Positions 42,342-51,201 of a stretch of DNA of 64,000 bases are shown one piece after another. The translations under genes and the position numbers were made by a program. This DNA is from Oleidesulfovibrio alaskensis DSM 16109. Its GTDB lineage: Bacteria > Desulfobacterota > Desulfovibrionia > Desulfovibrionales > Desulfovibrionaceae. Each line of letters begins with the position of its first letter. Position 1 is the stretch's first letter. The notes under the pieces are model-generated. The model worked only from the letters and a program-made list of their open reading frames with translations. It did no database searches and was not told the DNA's origin. Where the stretch lies: the NCBI RefSeq assembly GCF_000482745.1, contig NZ_KI519494.1, forward strand, positions 441,682-505,681, given 5' to 3'.

Positions 42342-42569
42342 ATTTGTTTCATAGGCCTTTAGCTACAGCAAAAGATGCCGATACTGAGTAAAAACACAAT
42401 TATGACGGTCTTGTAGGGCTCAGGAAACCGATTCGCTCGGTGCTGGCCGTCCGGCAAGGGACGGGGCGGACGGTCCGCAAAAATGTTACTAGAAGAACTC
42501 TAGAAATTATAGTGGTGTTATGTCAATAGCATCAGCTGCAAAAAGACAGACAACATATTGCAGCGGCTC

Positions 42570-43586
42570 TTATGTTTTAGTCAGACCGGCATTGCTCAGC
42601 ATGAGAACAAAGTTTTTGAAAACATCCATGTCCAGTTCATCAGCCATTTCTCCGCGCATCAGCTGCAGCACCGCAAAGGGCGGACGGGCCGCGGCATAGG
42701 GTCTTTCAGATGCGAGCGCGTCGTATATGTCTGCAACGGTCACTGCGCGGACTGCAAGCGGAATGGCCGTACCGCCGATTCCTGAAGGATACCCCGAGCC
42801 GTCCAGTTTTTCATGATGAAAGAGGATGCAGTTGAGTGTTGTCTGCGGCAGTTCGGTCTGTGCCAGCCGCGCAACTCCCATAAGCGGATGCGTGTTGATG
42901 CATTGTCGTTCGGAAGCGGTGAGAGGGCCGGGCTTCAGCAGTATAGAAGAAGGTATCTCGGCTTTGCCGATGTCGTGCAGCATGGCGCCAAGACCTATAT
43001 GTGCCATGCTTTCATCGGGCAGCCCGTAAGACTGCAGAATGCCCAGCGTGTAGAACGTGGTGTTCAGGCTGTGTGTCCACGAGTGATAATCATGGGCGAT
43101 GAATCTGCCCAGCGCCGTTATACCGTTGGGCACTTTGAGAAAGGAGATGATATGCTCCACAAGTTGCCGGGCCCGCCGGGCGGTGTCCGCCGGCAATGCT
43201 CCGGCGCCGTGCTGTGCAAACACATCCTGCAGTGCGTCGGAGGCTATGCCGTACAGGGCACCGGCCCGTGCTTCTGCGGGCAGTGAATCGTCTGCAAGCA
43301 CATTGCCGAGATGCTGTTCCACATGTGCCGTGTATGCATGGCGCTGGCTTTCTTTCAGCCATACTTCCGTAACACCGTTTTCGGCCAGCCGTTGTTTGTG
43401 CCGGTGTGTGAACATTTCACCGGCGTGTGTGTACAATACAAAGTTGTTGCCCTGTCGCAGATAAACACTGAACAGTGCGGCGTTGTCTGCAAGAAGCATA
43501 AGAGGAGAGACACTGAAGTATTGATCTTCGGTGACAACCGGGTGTGATTTTCCGGGCGCTTTTGTGTGGCTGGCTGTGGATTGCAT
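42570..43586 (-). CDS. HD-GYP phosphodiesterase (tandem copy B)
   Basis: A 338-residue paralogue of copy A, aligned over the whole length: SVYLRQGNNFVLYTHAGEMFTHRH matches LYIRQGGNHVLYTKAGERFTERH. The HD-GYP domain (about 155-330) has FIAHDYHSWTHSL, AMLHDIGKAEIPS and FHHEKLDGSGYPSGI. Catalytic residues are intact, so both copies should degrade c-di-GMP. The two genes point the same way but are separated by a non-coding gap with its own promoter-like sequence, so they may be regulated separately. The divergent chemoreceptor gene starts 231 bases away. Confidence 0.92.
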   Translation of the reverse strand: MQSTASHTKAPGKSHPVVTEDQYFSVSPLMLLADNAALFSVYLRQGNNFVLYTHAGEMFTHRHKQRLAENGVTEVWLKESQRHAYTAHVEQHLGNVLADDSLPAEARAGALYGIASDALQDVFAQHGAGALPADTARRARQLVEHIISFLKVPNGITALGRFIAHDYHSWTHSLNTTFYTLGILQSYGLPDESMAHIGLGAMLHDIGKAEIPSSILLKPGPLTASERQCINTHPLMGVARLAQTELPQTTLNCILFHHEKLDGSGYPSGIGGTAIPLAVRAVTVADIYDALASERPYAAARPPFAVLQLMRGEMADELDMDVFKNFVLMLSNAGLTKT

Positions 43587-43817
43587 GACGCAGTGTTTAT
43601 ACAGTAACCGGATTATGAAGAAAAGTTAAAATTGTGAGATGGCCGTATGTTGCAGTCGGCTATACAGACTGTGCGGATACAGGTTTCCGGAAAACCGGAA
43701 AACTGGCGTTGTGCGGGGTAACGCGTTACAGATATCTGACGATATGGTTACAAAAGCGGGTGCACCTCTCATTTCGGGAAAAATCAGCGGCGTGCACCGG
43801 TGAAGGGAGGCCTGGTA

Positions 43818-45407
43818 ATGTTTTCTAAGATTTCGGTTAAGGCGCTGGCTCTGCTGACCGCAGCTGCCGGACTGGCTGTGCCGCTGTGTGTTGCGGGGTG
43901 GCAGTATGCCTCTGCCCCGTCCGGCGATGTGCGCGGCCTGCTGCTGTGGGGGGCGGTGAGCACTGTTGCGGCGTACTGTCTTGTCGTGGTGCCGCTGGCT
44001 GTGGTGCTGGTGCGCAAGGTTACGCGTCCCGTGGCGGAAATACAGCAGCGTGTGGAAAAAATTCTGGACGGCGATTACAGCGTCTGCTTTGCCTGTGACG
44101 GAGGCGACGAGCTGGCTGAAATGCGTCTTGCACTTGATTCGCTGCTTTCACGGCTCAAGTACAATCTGGGATTTGCACAGGGCGTTCTCAAAGGTATCGA
44201 TACTCCCTTTGTGGTGGTGGATAACGATGAGGTGCTGACCTACACAAACCCGTCGCTCATCAGTCTGCTGGAGCAGACCGGAAAGCCGGAAGACCACTAC
44301 GGGCAGAACGTGGCGTTGTTTTTTTACGGCGATGCATCGCGCAGAACAGTGCTCCGCGACAGTCTGGAGCATCATACCGTGACCAGCCGCGAGGTGGATC
44401 TGACCACGCGTAAGGGCAACACGCGGCGCATTCAGATTCATGCCTCGCCGCTGTTTGACCTGTCGGGCGGGCTTATGGGCGCATTGTGCATCTATCAGGA
44501 TCTGACAGACCTGCGTGCGCGCGAGGCGGAGATAGTCTCCAAGAATGAGAGTATCGCCGCCGCAGTGAAATCGTCTGAAACGGTTTCGCTTACCGTGAGT
44601 GAAATTGCCGGAAGCGTGGACCAGCTGATAATGCAGTCTGCCAGAGATGCAGAGACACAGACGGAACGGACGGTGGAAAGCGCGTCTGCCATGGAGCAGA
44701 TGAACGTCGCGGTGCTGGATGTGGCGCGCAGTGCCTCAGCGGCTGCGGAACAGGCGGGCATAGCCTGCGACAAGGCCCGTCAGGGGGCCGGGGTGGTGGA
44801 AGAAGCCATGAACGCCATTGACGAGGTGGCGCGGCTGGCGGAAGGCCTGAAGATGAGCATGGGCGATCTGGGGCGTCAGGCCGAAGGCATAGGACAGGTG
44901 ATGACGGTCATCAGCGACATTGCCGACCAGACCAACCTGCTGGCGCTTAACGCAGCCATCGAGGCCGCCCGTGCCGGTGACGCCGGACGGGGCTTTGCCG
45001 TGGTGGCCGATGAAGTGCGCAAGCTGGCGGAAAAAACCATGCAGGCAACTTCAGAGGTGGGCGCGGCCATTACCTCGATACAGGCGGGCACCCGCAATAA
45101 TGTGCAGAACGTTGAAGCATCGGTGCTGGCGGTGCAGCGTTCCCGCGAGCTTTCATCGGCTTCCGGTGATTCGCTGCGCGAAATTGTGGATCTGGTCATC
45201 CGCACCACCGATCAGGTGCAGGCCATCGCCACGGCAAGCGAAGAACAGTCTTCCACCAGCGAACATATAAGTCAGGCGGTGGACGAGGTGCGCATCATTT
45301 CTGAAAATTCGGCGCGTTCGCTGGCTGAAGCCGCGGGCATGGTGCACAAGCTTTCCGCAAAGGCCGGTGAACTGCAGCGCATCATTTCCACGGTGGCGTC
45401 TTCGTAA
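43818..45407 (+). CDS. Methyl-accepting chemotaxis protein with PAS domain
   Basis: A 529-residue chemoreceptor. Two transmembrane helices (about 8-28 and 40-62) are separated by only a short periplasmic loop, followed by HAMP (about 63-115), PAS (about 125-240) and the signalling domain (about 285-525). The signalling tip QTNLLALNAAIEAARAGDAGRGFAVVADEVRKLAEKT is intact. Because the periplasmic part is tiny, it probably senses through the cytoplasmic PAS domain, for example redox or intracellular energy state. GGGAGG lies seven bases before ATG 43818. Confidence 0.93.
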   Translation: MFSKISVKALALLTAAAGLAVPLCVAGWQYASAPSGDVRGLLLWGAVSTVAAYCLVVVPLAVVLVRKVTRPVAEIQQRVEKILDGDYSVCFACDGGDELAEMRLALDSLLSRLKYNLGFAQGVLKGIDTPFVVVDNDEVLTYTNPSLISLLEQTGKPEDHYGQNVALFFYGDASRRTVLRDSLEHHTVTSREVDLTTRKGNTRRIQIHASPLFDLSGGLMGALCIYQDLTDLRAREAEIVSKNESIAAAVKSSETVSLTVSEIAGSVDQLIMQSARDAETQTERTVESASAMEQMNVAVLDVARSASAAAEQAGIACDKARQGAGVVEEAMNAIDEVARLAEGLKMSMGDLGRQAEGIGQVMTVISDIADQTNLLALNAAIEAARAGDAGRGFAVVADEVRKLAEKTMQATSEVGAAITSIQAGTRNNVQNVEASVLAVQRSRELSSASGDSLREIVDLVIRTTDQVQAIATASEEQSSTSEHISQAVDEVRIISENSARSLAEAAGMVHKLSAKAGELQRIISTVASS

Positions 45408-45452
45408 CCTGCTGTGCGTTACTCCACGGCTTTTTCTGAACAGCCGGTATGC

Positions 45453-45482
45453 AAAGCCGTTCCGCATGCGGGGCGGCTTTTT
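45453..45482 (+). terminator. Intrinsic terminator after the chemoreceptor gene
   Basis: AAAGCCGTTCCGC (45453-45465) pairs with GCGGGGCGGCTTT (45468-45480), including G-T pairs, and ends in a T run. Confidence 0.85.
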
Positions 45483-45581
45483 GCATGACCGGAGCACAAA
45501 CATGCCGCCGCGCTTGCCGTGAGCGGCTGTGTAGGCTACGGTCCGATGATACACTGGGAATGATAACCGCACGGAGGCGGG

Positions 45582-45998
45582 ATGAAGTCGTACAGAAAGG
45601 AACTGTGGTTTGAAGTACCTGCGCGCAGAGCCTTTGTGAATATAACGGAAGAGGTGGAAGCCTGCCTGCATGAAAGCGGCATCCGTGAAGGTCTGTGCCT
45701 TGTCAACGCCATGCATATTACGGCCAGCGTGTTCATAAATGATGACGAAGCCGGGCTGCATAGCGATTATGACGAATGGCTGGAGCGTCTGGCACCCCAT
45801 GCGCCTGTGTCGCAGTACAGACACAACGTGGGCGAAGACAACGCCGATGCACACATGAAACGGCAGATAATGGGACGCGAAGTAGTGGTGGCAGTGACAC
45901 AGGGCAGACTCGACTTCGGCACGTGGGAGCGCATCTTTTACGGTGAGTTCGACGGCCGCCGTAAAAAACGCGCACTGGTTAAAATTATCGGGGAGTGA
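45582..45998 (+). CDS. YjbQ family protein (UPF0047)
   Basis: A 138-residue protein of the YjbQ/UPF0047 family, with GLCLVNAMHITASVFINDDEAGL, HNVGEDNADAHMKRQIMG and QGRLDFGTWERIFYGEFDG containing the conserved His, Asp and Glu. Some members show weak thiamine-phosphate synthase activity and the label secondary thiamine-phosphate synthase derives from that. CGGAGG lies four bases before ATG. It precedes the ABC transporter genes on the same strand, probably without functional connection. Confidence 0.9.
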   Translation: MKSYRKELWFEVPARRAFVNITEEVEACLHESGIREGLCLVNAMHITASVFINDDEAGLHSDYDEWLERLAPHAPVSQYRHNVGEDNADAHMKRQIMGREVVVAVTQGRLDFGTWERIFYGEFDGRRKKRALVKIIGE

Positions 45999-46013
45999 TG
46001 CCGGTGCCGCAGT

Positions 46014-46943
46014 ATGAATCCGATGCCGGCCGCCGTGCCGGAGGAGCGCGCCGTGGAATGTGACGGCAGCATGCCGCGCGATGCCGCTGCGACGGGCAGA
46101 TGCAGGGTGCGGCTGCCGGTACGCATCTGGCGCGCGGTGACGGATGCACGGCGTCCGTGGGCGGTGGATATGATGCTGTATCTTGCCGTCATGACCGGGG
46201 TGGTGTGGTTTACGCTGCGCGGTACGGAACAGCTGGGCTACCACTGGCAGTGGCACCGTGCCCTGCGCTATCTTGCGGACACGCGCGGCGGATGGCATGC
46301 CGGTCCGTTGCTGCAGGGGCTGCTGGTCACCTTCAAGGTATCGGCCGTCAGCCTGGTTCTGGCAGCCGTCATAGGGCTTGCCGCGGTGCTGCTGCGGCTT
46401 TCGCGTTCTGTGGTGGGGCGGGCTCTTGCTGTCTGTTATCTTGAGACTGTCCGCAATACGCCGCTGCTCATTCAGCTTTTTGTCATGTACTTTGTGGTGG
46501 CCCCGCTGACGGGCATGGACAGGTTTTTTTCCGCCGTGCTCGCGCTCAGCCTGTTTGAAGGCGCCTATATATCGGAAATAATCCGTGCGGGCATACAGGC
46601 TGTACCTGCCGGTCAGTGGGAGGCTGCACGCAGTCTGGGGCTGACCCGCGCGGCCACTTACCGCAAGGTTGTGCTGCCGCAGGCGCTGGGACATGTGCTG
46701 CCGCCGCTTACCGGGCAGATGGTCACACTGGTTAAAGATTCGGCGCTGGTAAGCACCATTGCCATTTACGACCTGACCATGCAGGCGCAGGCCATTATTG
46801 CAGAAACATTTCTGGTTTTTGAAATCTGGTTTATGGTGGCTGCCATGTATCTTGTCGTTACGCTCAGTCTTTCACTGCTGGCACAGCGCCTTGAGTGCCG
46901 GCTGAGAACCGGATCAAAGGCATGTCGCAAGGCTGCCGCATAA
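46014..46943 (+). CDS. Polar amino-acid ABC transporter permease 1
   Basis: A 309-residue inner-membrane permease of the HisM/GltJ family. The cytoplasmic N-terminus (about 1-50) precedes about five transmembrane helices. The EAA motif contacting the ATPase is EAARSLGLTRAATYRKVVLPQAL, and YLETVRNTPLLIQLFVMYF is the typical upstream segment. The binding-protein gene follows after 11 bases and a second permease after that. No ATPase gene is linked. Confidence 0.92.
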   Translation: MNPMPAAVPEERAVECDGSMPRDAAATGRCRVRLPVRIWRAVTDARRPWAVDMMLYLAVMTGVVWFTLRGTEQLGYHWQWHRALRYLADTRGGWHAGPLLQGLLVTFKVSAVSLVLAAVIGLAAVLLRLSRSVVGRALAVCYLETVRNTPLLIQLFVMYFVVAPLTGMDRFFSAVLALSLFEGAYISEIIRAGIQAVPAGQWEAARSLGLTRAATYRKVVLPQALGHVLPPLTGQMVTLVKDSALVSTIAIYDLTMQAQAIIAETFLVFEIWFMVAAMYLVVTLSLSLLAQRLECRLRTGSKACRKAAA

Positions 46944-46954
46944 GGAGGATTTGT

Positions 46955-47776
46955 ATGAAACGGATGCTGACTGCGGCGGTTGCCGCCGTGCTGCTGCTTG
47001 GTCTGGCCGCCGGAGCCTGGGCCGATGTGCGGCAGGAACTTACCCGGCAGAGCACCATCGCCCGTGCGGTGGACAGAGGCGTGCTGAAGGTGGGTTTTTC
47101 CACGTTTGTTCCGTGGGCCATGAAAGACAAGCAGGGTGAGTTCATCGGGTTCGAGGTGGATGTGGCCAGACGTCTGGCAGCTGATCTCGGGCTGGAAGTG
47201 CAGTTTGTGCCCACCAAATGGTCGGGCATCATACCCGCGCTGCTTACGGGCAAATTTGATGTGATTATCGGCGGCATGAGTGTGAAGCCGGACAGAAATA
47301 TTTCCGTCAACTTCACTATTCCCTATGATTATGCCGGTATGGCCGTCATGGCGCACAAAGGGAAAGCCGCGGGCTTTTCGCGGCTGGAAGATTTTGACCG
47401 GGAGGACGTGGTTGTGGTGGCCCGCATAGGCACTACGGCAGCTTCCGTGGCCAAAAAATATTTTCCTGCAGCGCAGGTGCGTCTGTTTGATGACGAAGCG
47501 CAGGCGGTACAGGAACTGCTTAACGGACGTGCCCACGCCATGGTTTCCAGCGCCCCGCTGCCTGCCTTTACCGTGCTGGAACATCCCGACACGCTTTTTA
47601 TGCCGGTGGAAGGAACCTTTACCCGTGAGCCTGTGGGATTTGCCGTGCGTAAAGGCGACATAGACACGCTGAATGTGTTCAACAACTGGATACGCATGGT
47701 CGAATCAGAAGGCTGGCTGAAAGAGCGCAAGCATTACTGGTTTGAAACAAAAGACTGGGAAAGCAGGATCAAATAA
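46955..47776 (+). CDS. Periplasmic amino-acid binding protein
   Basis: A 273-residue SBP family 3 protein with a signal peptide (about 1-24, ending AGAWAD). The mature part has GVLKVGFSTFVPWAMKDKQGEFIGFEVDVARRLAADLG and GKFDVIIGGMSVKPDR, typical of polar amino-acid binders. The start 46955 follows AAGGAGG. It is encoded between two permease genes, a gene order seen for glutamate/aspartate-type importers. The exact ligand is not predictable. Confidence 0.93.
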   Translation: MKRMLTAAVAAVLLLGLAAGAWADVRQELTRQSTIARAVDRGVLKVGFSTFVPWAMKDKQGEFIGFEVDVARRLAADLGLEVQFVPTKWSGIIPALLTGKFDVIIGGMSVKPDRNISVNFTIPYDYAGMAVMAHKGKAAGFSRLEDFDREDVVVVARIGTTAASVAKKYFPAAQVRLFDDEAQAVQELLNGRAHAMVSSAPLPAFTVLEHPDTLFMPVEGTFTREPVGFAVRKGDIDTLNVFNNWIRMVESEGWLKERKHYWFETKDWESRIK

Positions 47777-47851
47777 CTCCGGAGCGCCGCGGCGGAAACT
47801 GTGCGGCTTCCGCCGCGGCAGCCGGTATTGTGCCGCGTTGCCGACCTTTTC

Positions 47852-48730
47852 ATGAAAAAAAACACACACCGGTTCTGTCTGCTTGACTATCTGCTGCTGG
47901 CTGCCTGCTGCGTGCTGCCTGCTTTTTTTGCATGGCGCATCTGGACAGGGGCAGGATACGACTGGCAGTGGCATGTGATATGGCAGTATTTTTTCCGGCA
48001 CGACGCGCAGGCGGGCTGGGTGCCTAACCTGCTTGTGCAGGGACTGCTGACCACCATACGGCTGAGCATCTGGGCCACTCTGCTGGCCGTGGTCTTCGGC
48101 ACGCTGGCCGGTCTGGCCCGTGTGAGCCGCAGCCGCCTGCGGCGTATGCTGGCCCGCACCTATGTAGAGAGCGTGCGCAATCTGCCGCCGCTGGTGCTGG
48201 TATTCATTTTTTATTTTTTTGTCAGTTCGCAGGTGATGCCTGCCACCGGTCTGGAGGATGCTCTGTACCGCCTTTCGCCTTTGCAGCAGCGCATTGTGGA
48301 GTTTCTGCTGGGGCCGTTGCCCGCTGTGTCTGCATTTACGGCCGGCGTGCTTACTCTTGCCATTTACGAAGGCGCCTATATAGCTGAAATCGTGCGGGCC
48401 GGTGTGGAATCTGTTCCGCGCGGGCAGTGGGAGGCTTCCGCCTCGCTGGGGTTCGGGCGTTTTGACATGCTGCGGCTGGTTGTTTTTCCTCAGGCGCTCA
48501 AGGTCATCATTCCCCCGCTGGCAGGACAGTTCATCTCCACGATCAAAGATTCGGCCATAGTATCCGTCATTTCTGTTCAGGAACTGACCTTTCAGGGGCT
48601 GGAGCTCATGGCGTCCACATTCAGAACGTTCGAGGTGTGGACAACCATTGCCCTGCTGTATCTGATGCTCACGCTGTTTTGCTCTCTGCTTGCGCGCAAG
48701 GTGGAAGCGCGGCTGCGCTGGCGGGCCTGA
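47852..48730 (+). CDS. Polar amino-acid ABC transporter permease 2
   Basis: A 292-residue permease paralogous to the one at 46014-46943: both have a DWQWHVIW-type extracytoplasmic segment, VESVRNLPPLVLVFIFYF, and an EAA motif, EASASLGFGRFDMLRLVVFPQAL. ATG 47852 is the likely start although no Shine-Dalgarno is obvious; an upstream GTG at 47801 is possible. With permease 1 it forms a heterodimeric channel. The cognate ATPase must be encoded elsewhere. Confidence 0.9.
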   Translation: MKKNTHRFCLLDYLLLAACCVLPAFFAWRIWTGAGYDWQWHVIWQYFFRHDAQAGWVPNLLVQGLLTTIRLSIWATLLAVVFGTLAGLARVSRSRLRRMLARTYVESVRNLPPLVLVFIFYFFVSSQVMPATGLEDALYRLSPLQQRIVEFLLGPLPAVSAFTAGVLTLAIYEGAYIAEIVRAGVESVPRGQWEASASLGFGRFDMLRLVVFPQALKVIIPPLAGQFISTIKDSAIVSVISVQELTFQGLELMASTFRTFEVWTTIALLYLMLTLFCSLLARKVEARLRWRA

Positions 48731-48797
48731 TACGGCGCGGTGCGTTTTTCCGCGGGACTGCTGCGGCCGGCTGCCGGACAAAGCCCGCCCTGCGGGG

Positions 48798-49745
48798 TCA
48801 GGCCGGTCTTTCTTTTTCCTGCAGCAGCGAGATGATGCGCTGGGCCATGCTGGCAAGGTCGGGTTTGGAAATCTGATCGTCAGCGCCCACAGATTCGCCT
48901 TTATGCCGCAGTTCCGGTGTGATGAGCGACGAGTACAGGATGACGGGCACGTTTCTGGTCAGCGGGTCCTGCTTGATGGTCTTGGTCAGCGACAGGCCGT
49001 CCATCAGCGGCATTTCAATGTCGGATATGAGAATATCGACAAAGTCGGACAGCGGGCGGTTTTCCTCTTCGGCTCTTGCCGCTTCGGCGCGCAGCATGGT
49101 CAGGGCTTCCTGCCCGTTGGTGGCTATCATGGGTTCTATGTTGGCGGCCTTCAGGTTGGCCACAAGCATGTTGCGGATGGAGGGGGAATCATCGCTGACT
49201 ATGGCTTTGTAGCGTCTGGGGGCCGTCACCCCCGTGCCTACCTGCCCGCGGGTGGAGGCGTCCAGATCGGCGATGATGTGTTCAAGATCCACCAGCTGGA
49301 TGAATTTATCATCCATTTTGACTATGCCCACCACAGAATCGGCCCCGATACCCGCGAGAAAACGTCCCGGAGGCTGCACCGACTGCCAGCCCACTCTGTG
49401 GATATCCGTCACGCCGGAAACCAGAAATCCGGTGGTGGTTCCGCTGAACTGGGTGACCATGATCACATCGTGTTTGTGCCGCACCACATCAAGCCCCAGC
49501 CATTTGCCCAGATCAAGAACCGGCACTGTAAGGCCGCGCAGGGGAATAATGCCCATGAAACACGGGTTGGTGGCTGATTCCGGCGAATCCAGAGCCGGAG
49601 CCTCGATAACCTGCATCACTTTGGCCACATTGACTCCCAGATAGCAGGCCTGCTGGCCGGTGTCTGTACGATGGTTCAGAAACAGCTCCAGCACTTCCAG
49701 CTCGTTTGTGCCTGCTTCCAGCAGAATATTGTGTTCGGAACTCAT
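48798..49745 (-). CDS. cheV: Chemotaxis coupling protein CheV (second copy)
   Basis: A 315-residue CheW-receiver fusion. The CheW-like part (about 8-165) has LEAGTNELEVLELFLNHR and YLGVNVAKVMQVIEAP. The receiver (about 180-310) keeps VSDDSPSIRN and the phosphoacceptor Asp in ISDIEMPLMDG. It aligns along its whole length with the CheV at 19249-20187 but has several substitutions, so each may serve different chemoreceptors. GGGGG precedes the ATG. The gene is convergent with the amino-acid transporter. Confidence 0.92.
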   Translation of the reverse strand: MSSEHNILLEAGTNELEVLELFLNHRTDTGQQACYLGVNVAKVMQVIEAPALDSPESATNPCFMGIIPLRGLTVPVLDLGKWLGLDVVRHKHDVIMVTQFSGTTTGFLVSGVTDIHRVGWQSVQPPGRFLAGIGADSVVGIVKMDDKFIQLVDLEHIIADLDASTRGQVGTGVTAPRRYKAIVSDDSPSIRNMLVANLKAANIEPMIATNGQEALTMLRAEAARAEEENRPLSDFVDILISDIEMPLMDGLSLTKTIKQDPLTRNVPVILYSSLITPELRHKGESVGADDQISKPDLASMAQRIISLLQEKERPA

Positions 49746-49800
49746 GCTACCCCCTGTTGCGGAGAGGTGACGTAACGGCGCCGGAAGATCCGTGCCGGTG

Positions 49801-50022
49801 TTATTCCGCTATCTGGCAGATGTGCTGCCGCCAGCGGTCTATCTGGTCTTCGTACAGTGCTGCTCCGGCTTCAAACCCGCACTCCGTGCAGGTCACCCGC
49901 AGGTTTGTTCAGCGTCCGTGCAGCAGGGCCGGTGCGCCGCATGCAATACAGATTAGCGCTATGTCTTCGCCATTGTCAGTTATACACTGTACTGTCTCAT
50001 GCCCGCTTGTATTATTTTTCAT
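49801..50022 (-). CDS. Small zinc-ribbon protein with in-frame UGA (selenoprotein candidate or nonsense allele)
   Basis: ATG 50022, preceded by AGGA at five bases, opens a frame that runs to TAA at 49801 with one in-frame TGA at codon 38 (49909-49911). Before it the product has CIACGAPALLHGR; after it, TNLRVTCTECGFEAG and a helix rich in Gln, Trp and His. Together they make a CxxC...CxxC zinc ribbon of 73 residues, and the frame reads as coding on both sides. Directly after the UGA, ACCTGCA and TGCGGGT form a perfect 7-bp stem with loop CGGAG, 22 bases downstream, compatible with a bacterial SECIS. selA is present at 57630-59081. A simple nonsense mutation is equally possible. Confidence 0.6.
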
Positions 50023-50048
50023 GCCGCCGTCCTGCGCCCGCCGCAGAC

Positions 50049-51104
50049 CTACCGGTCCTGCGCATGTTTGCGCAGCTCATCGGCCAAGGCCAGTATGGTG
50101 TTGGCATAGCGGGTGCTTTTATTATAATGCATGAGCACTTTCTGTTGTTTTTTCCGGCTGATGCCTTCTTTCCAGCCATGTTCGCTAAGATACCGCGACA
50201 GGCTGAATACCGCATCGGGCACGCTGAACAGGTTCACTTTGCCGTTGCCGTCGCCGTCCGCCCCGAAACGGGGAATGTTGGAGGGCATGAACTGACACAG
50301 ACCCACGGCACCGTATACCGAACCGGGCATGGCAACGGGGTCCAGATTGTGCTGCTGCGACCAGCTGAGCAGCGCTTTAAGCTCTTCATAGGCCCAGTCG
50401 GATTTTTCGCGGGTGCGCTTGTCCGCCCAGGTTCTGCGGTCGGCTTTGCTCAGGTCTATACTGCCCAGACTGCCGGCCATTATGGCGGTGCTGTTGGTGG
50501 CCGCCAGCGAAGAAAGATTGTGCAGAGCCGCGGCGCTGCCCAGATACGCGCCCAGCCGTGTTTCCACAAAAAGCAGCCCCGTGGCCACCTCGGGCGGAAT
50601 GCCGAACCGCTGCCGGGCCGCCTGCAGCGGCGCACTGTGTTGCCGCATGAAAGCGGCCGCTTTTTCTACATTGGCGCTGGTGACCACACCGGGGTATACG
50701 GGTGGCGGGGCGGGCGCTTTTTTTCCGGTGTCTTTGGATTTTGCGGGTGCAGGCGGCGGAAATTTGATGCGGTAGAGGGCCGAAATTTTGCGTGCCATGG
50801 GGGCGGGTGAATAGGATTCGCCCATGCGCGCGTACAGCATGATTATGTGCTCTGCGTCGAACCCGTCGCGTATCAGGCGGGTGGCCAGCGGCAGCCAGCC
50901 TGCCTGTTCCACTATGCTGTGCGGGTCGCACTGGGCGCGCAGGGTTTCCGCCGTGCGCATGTGTTCCTGCCGGGGTGAAAGCTGTGCGCTGGCAAGCAGT
51001 GTTGCGTCATTTGTCTGCTGTTGCGCAGCTGTGCCTGCCCGTGCCTGCGGTGCGGCGCACAGCAGCAGCAAACATAAGCAGATTGCCCGGAGCATTGAAG
51101 TCAT
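50049..51104 (-). CDS. Lytic murein transglycosylase (MltB family)
   Basis: A 351-residue exported peptidoglycan-cleaving enzyme. It has a signal peptide (about 1-24) and no clear lipobox. The catalytic Glu is in ATGLLFVETRLGAYLG (about residue 185), and VYGAVGLCQFMPSNIPRFGADGDGNGKVNLFSVPDAVFSLSRYL is the typical SLT_2 segment. A Pro/Lys-rich stretch (about 115-135) separates an N-terminal helical region from the catalytic domain. Start ATG is supported by the signal sequence. It is divergent from the YihY gene. Confidence 0.9.
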   Translation of the reverse strand: MTSMLRAICLCLLLLCAAPQARAGTAAQQQTNDATLLASAQLSPRQEHMRTAETLRAQCDPHSIVEQAGWLPLATRLIRDGFDAEHIIMLYARMGESYSPAPMARKISALYRIKFPPPAPAKSKDTGKKAPAPPPVYPGVVTSANVEKAAAFMRQHSAPLQAARQRFGIPPEVATGLLFVETRLGAYLGSAAALHNLSSLAATNSTAIMAGSLGSIDLSKADRRTWADKRTREKSDWAYEELKALLSWSQQHNLDPVAMPGSVYGAVGLCQFMPSNIPRFGADGDGNGKVNLFSVPDAVFSLSRYLSEHGWKEGISRKKQQKVLMHYNKSTRYANTILALADELRKHAQDR

Positions 51105-51201
51105 TGTATGATTCCTGTAAATTCTGATTTATAGAGTCGTGTACTGTCTATACTACGCCGCCCGCGCTTTTATCGCAACGGGTACCGCAAAGGGAAATAC
51201 G

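Noticed and set aside
42342..42569. A c-di-GMP riboswitch before the HD-GYP gene
   Set aside because: The leader can form a GC-rich stem and a small ACCGA/TCGGT hairpin, but none of the conserved GEMM core sequence is present.
43630..43800. A flagellar-type sigma28 promoter (TAAA ... GCCG) before the chemoreceptor
   Set aside because: The spacing between TAAA and GCCG is 11 bases rather than 15 and the second half is weak.
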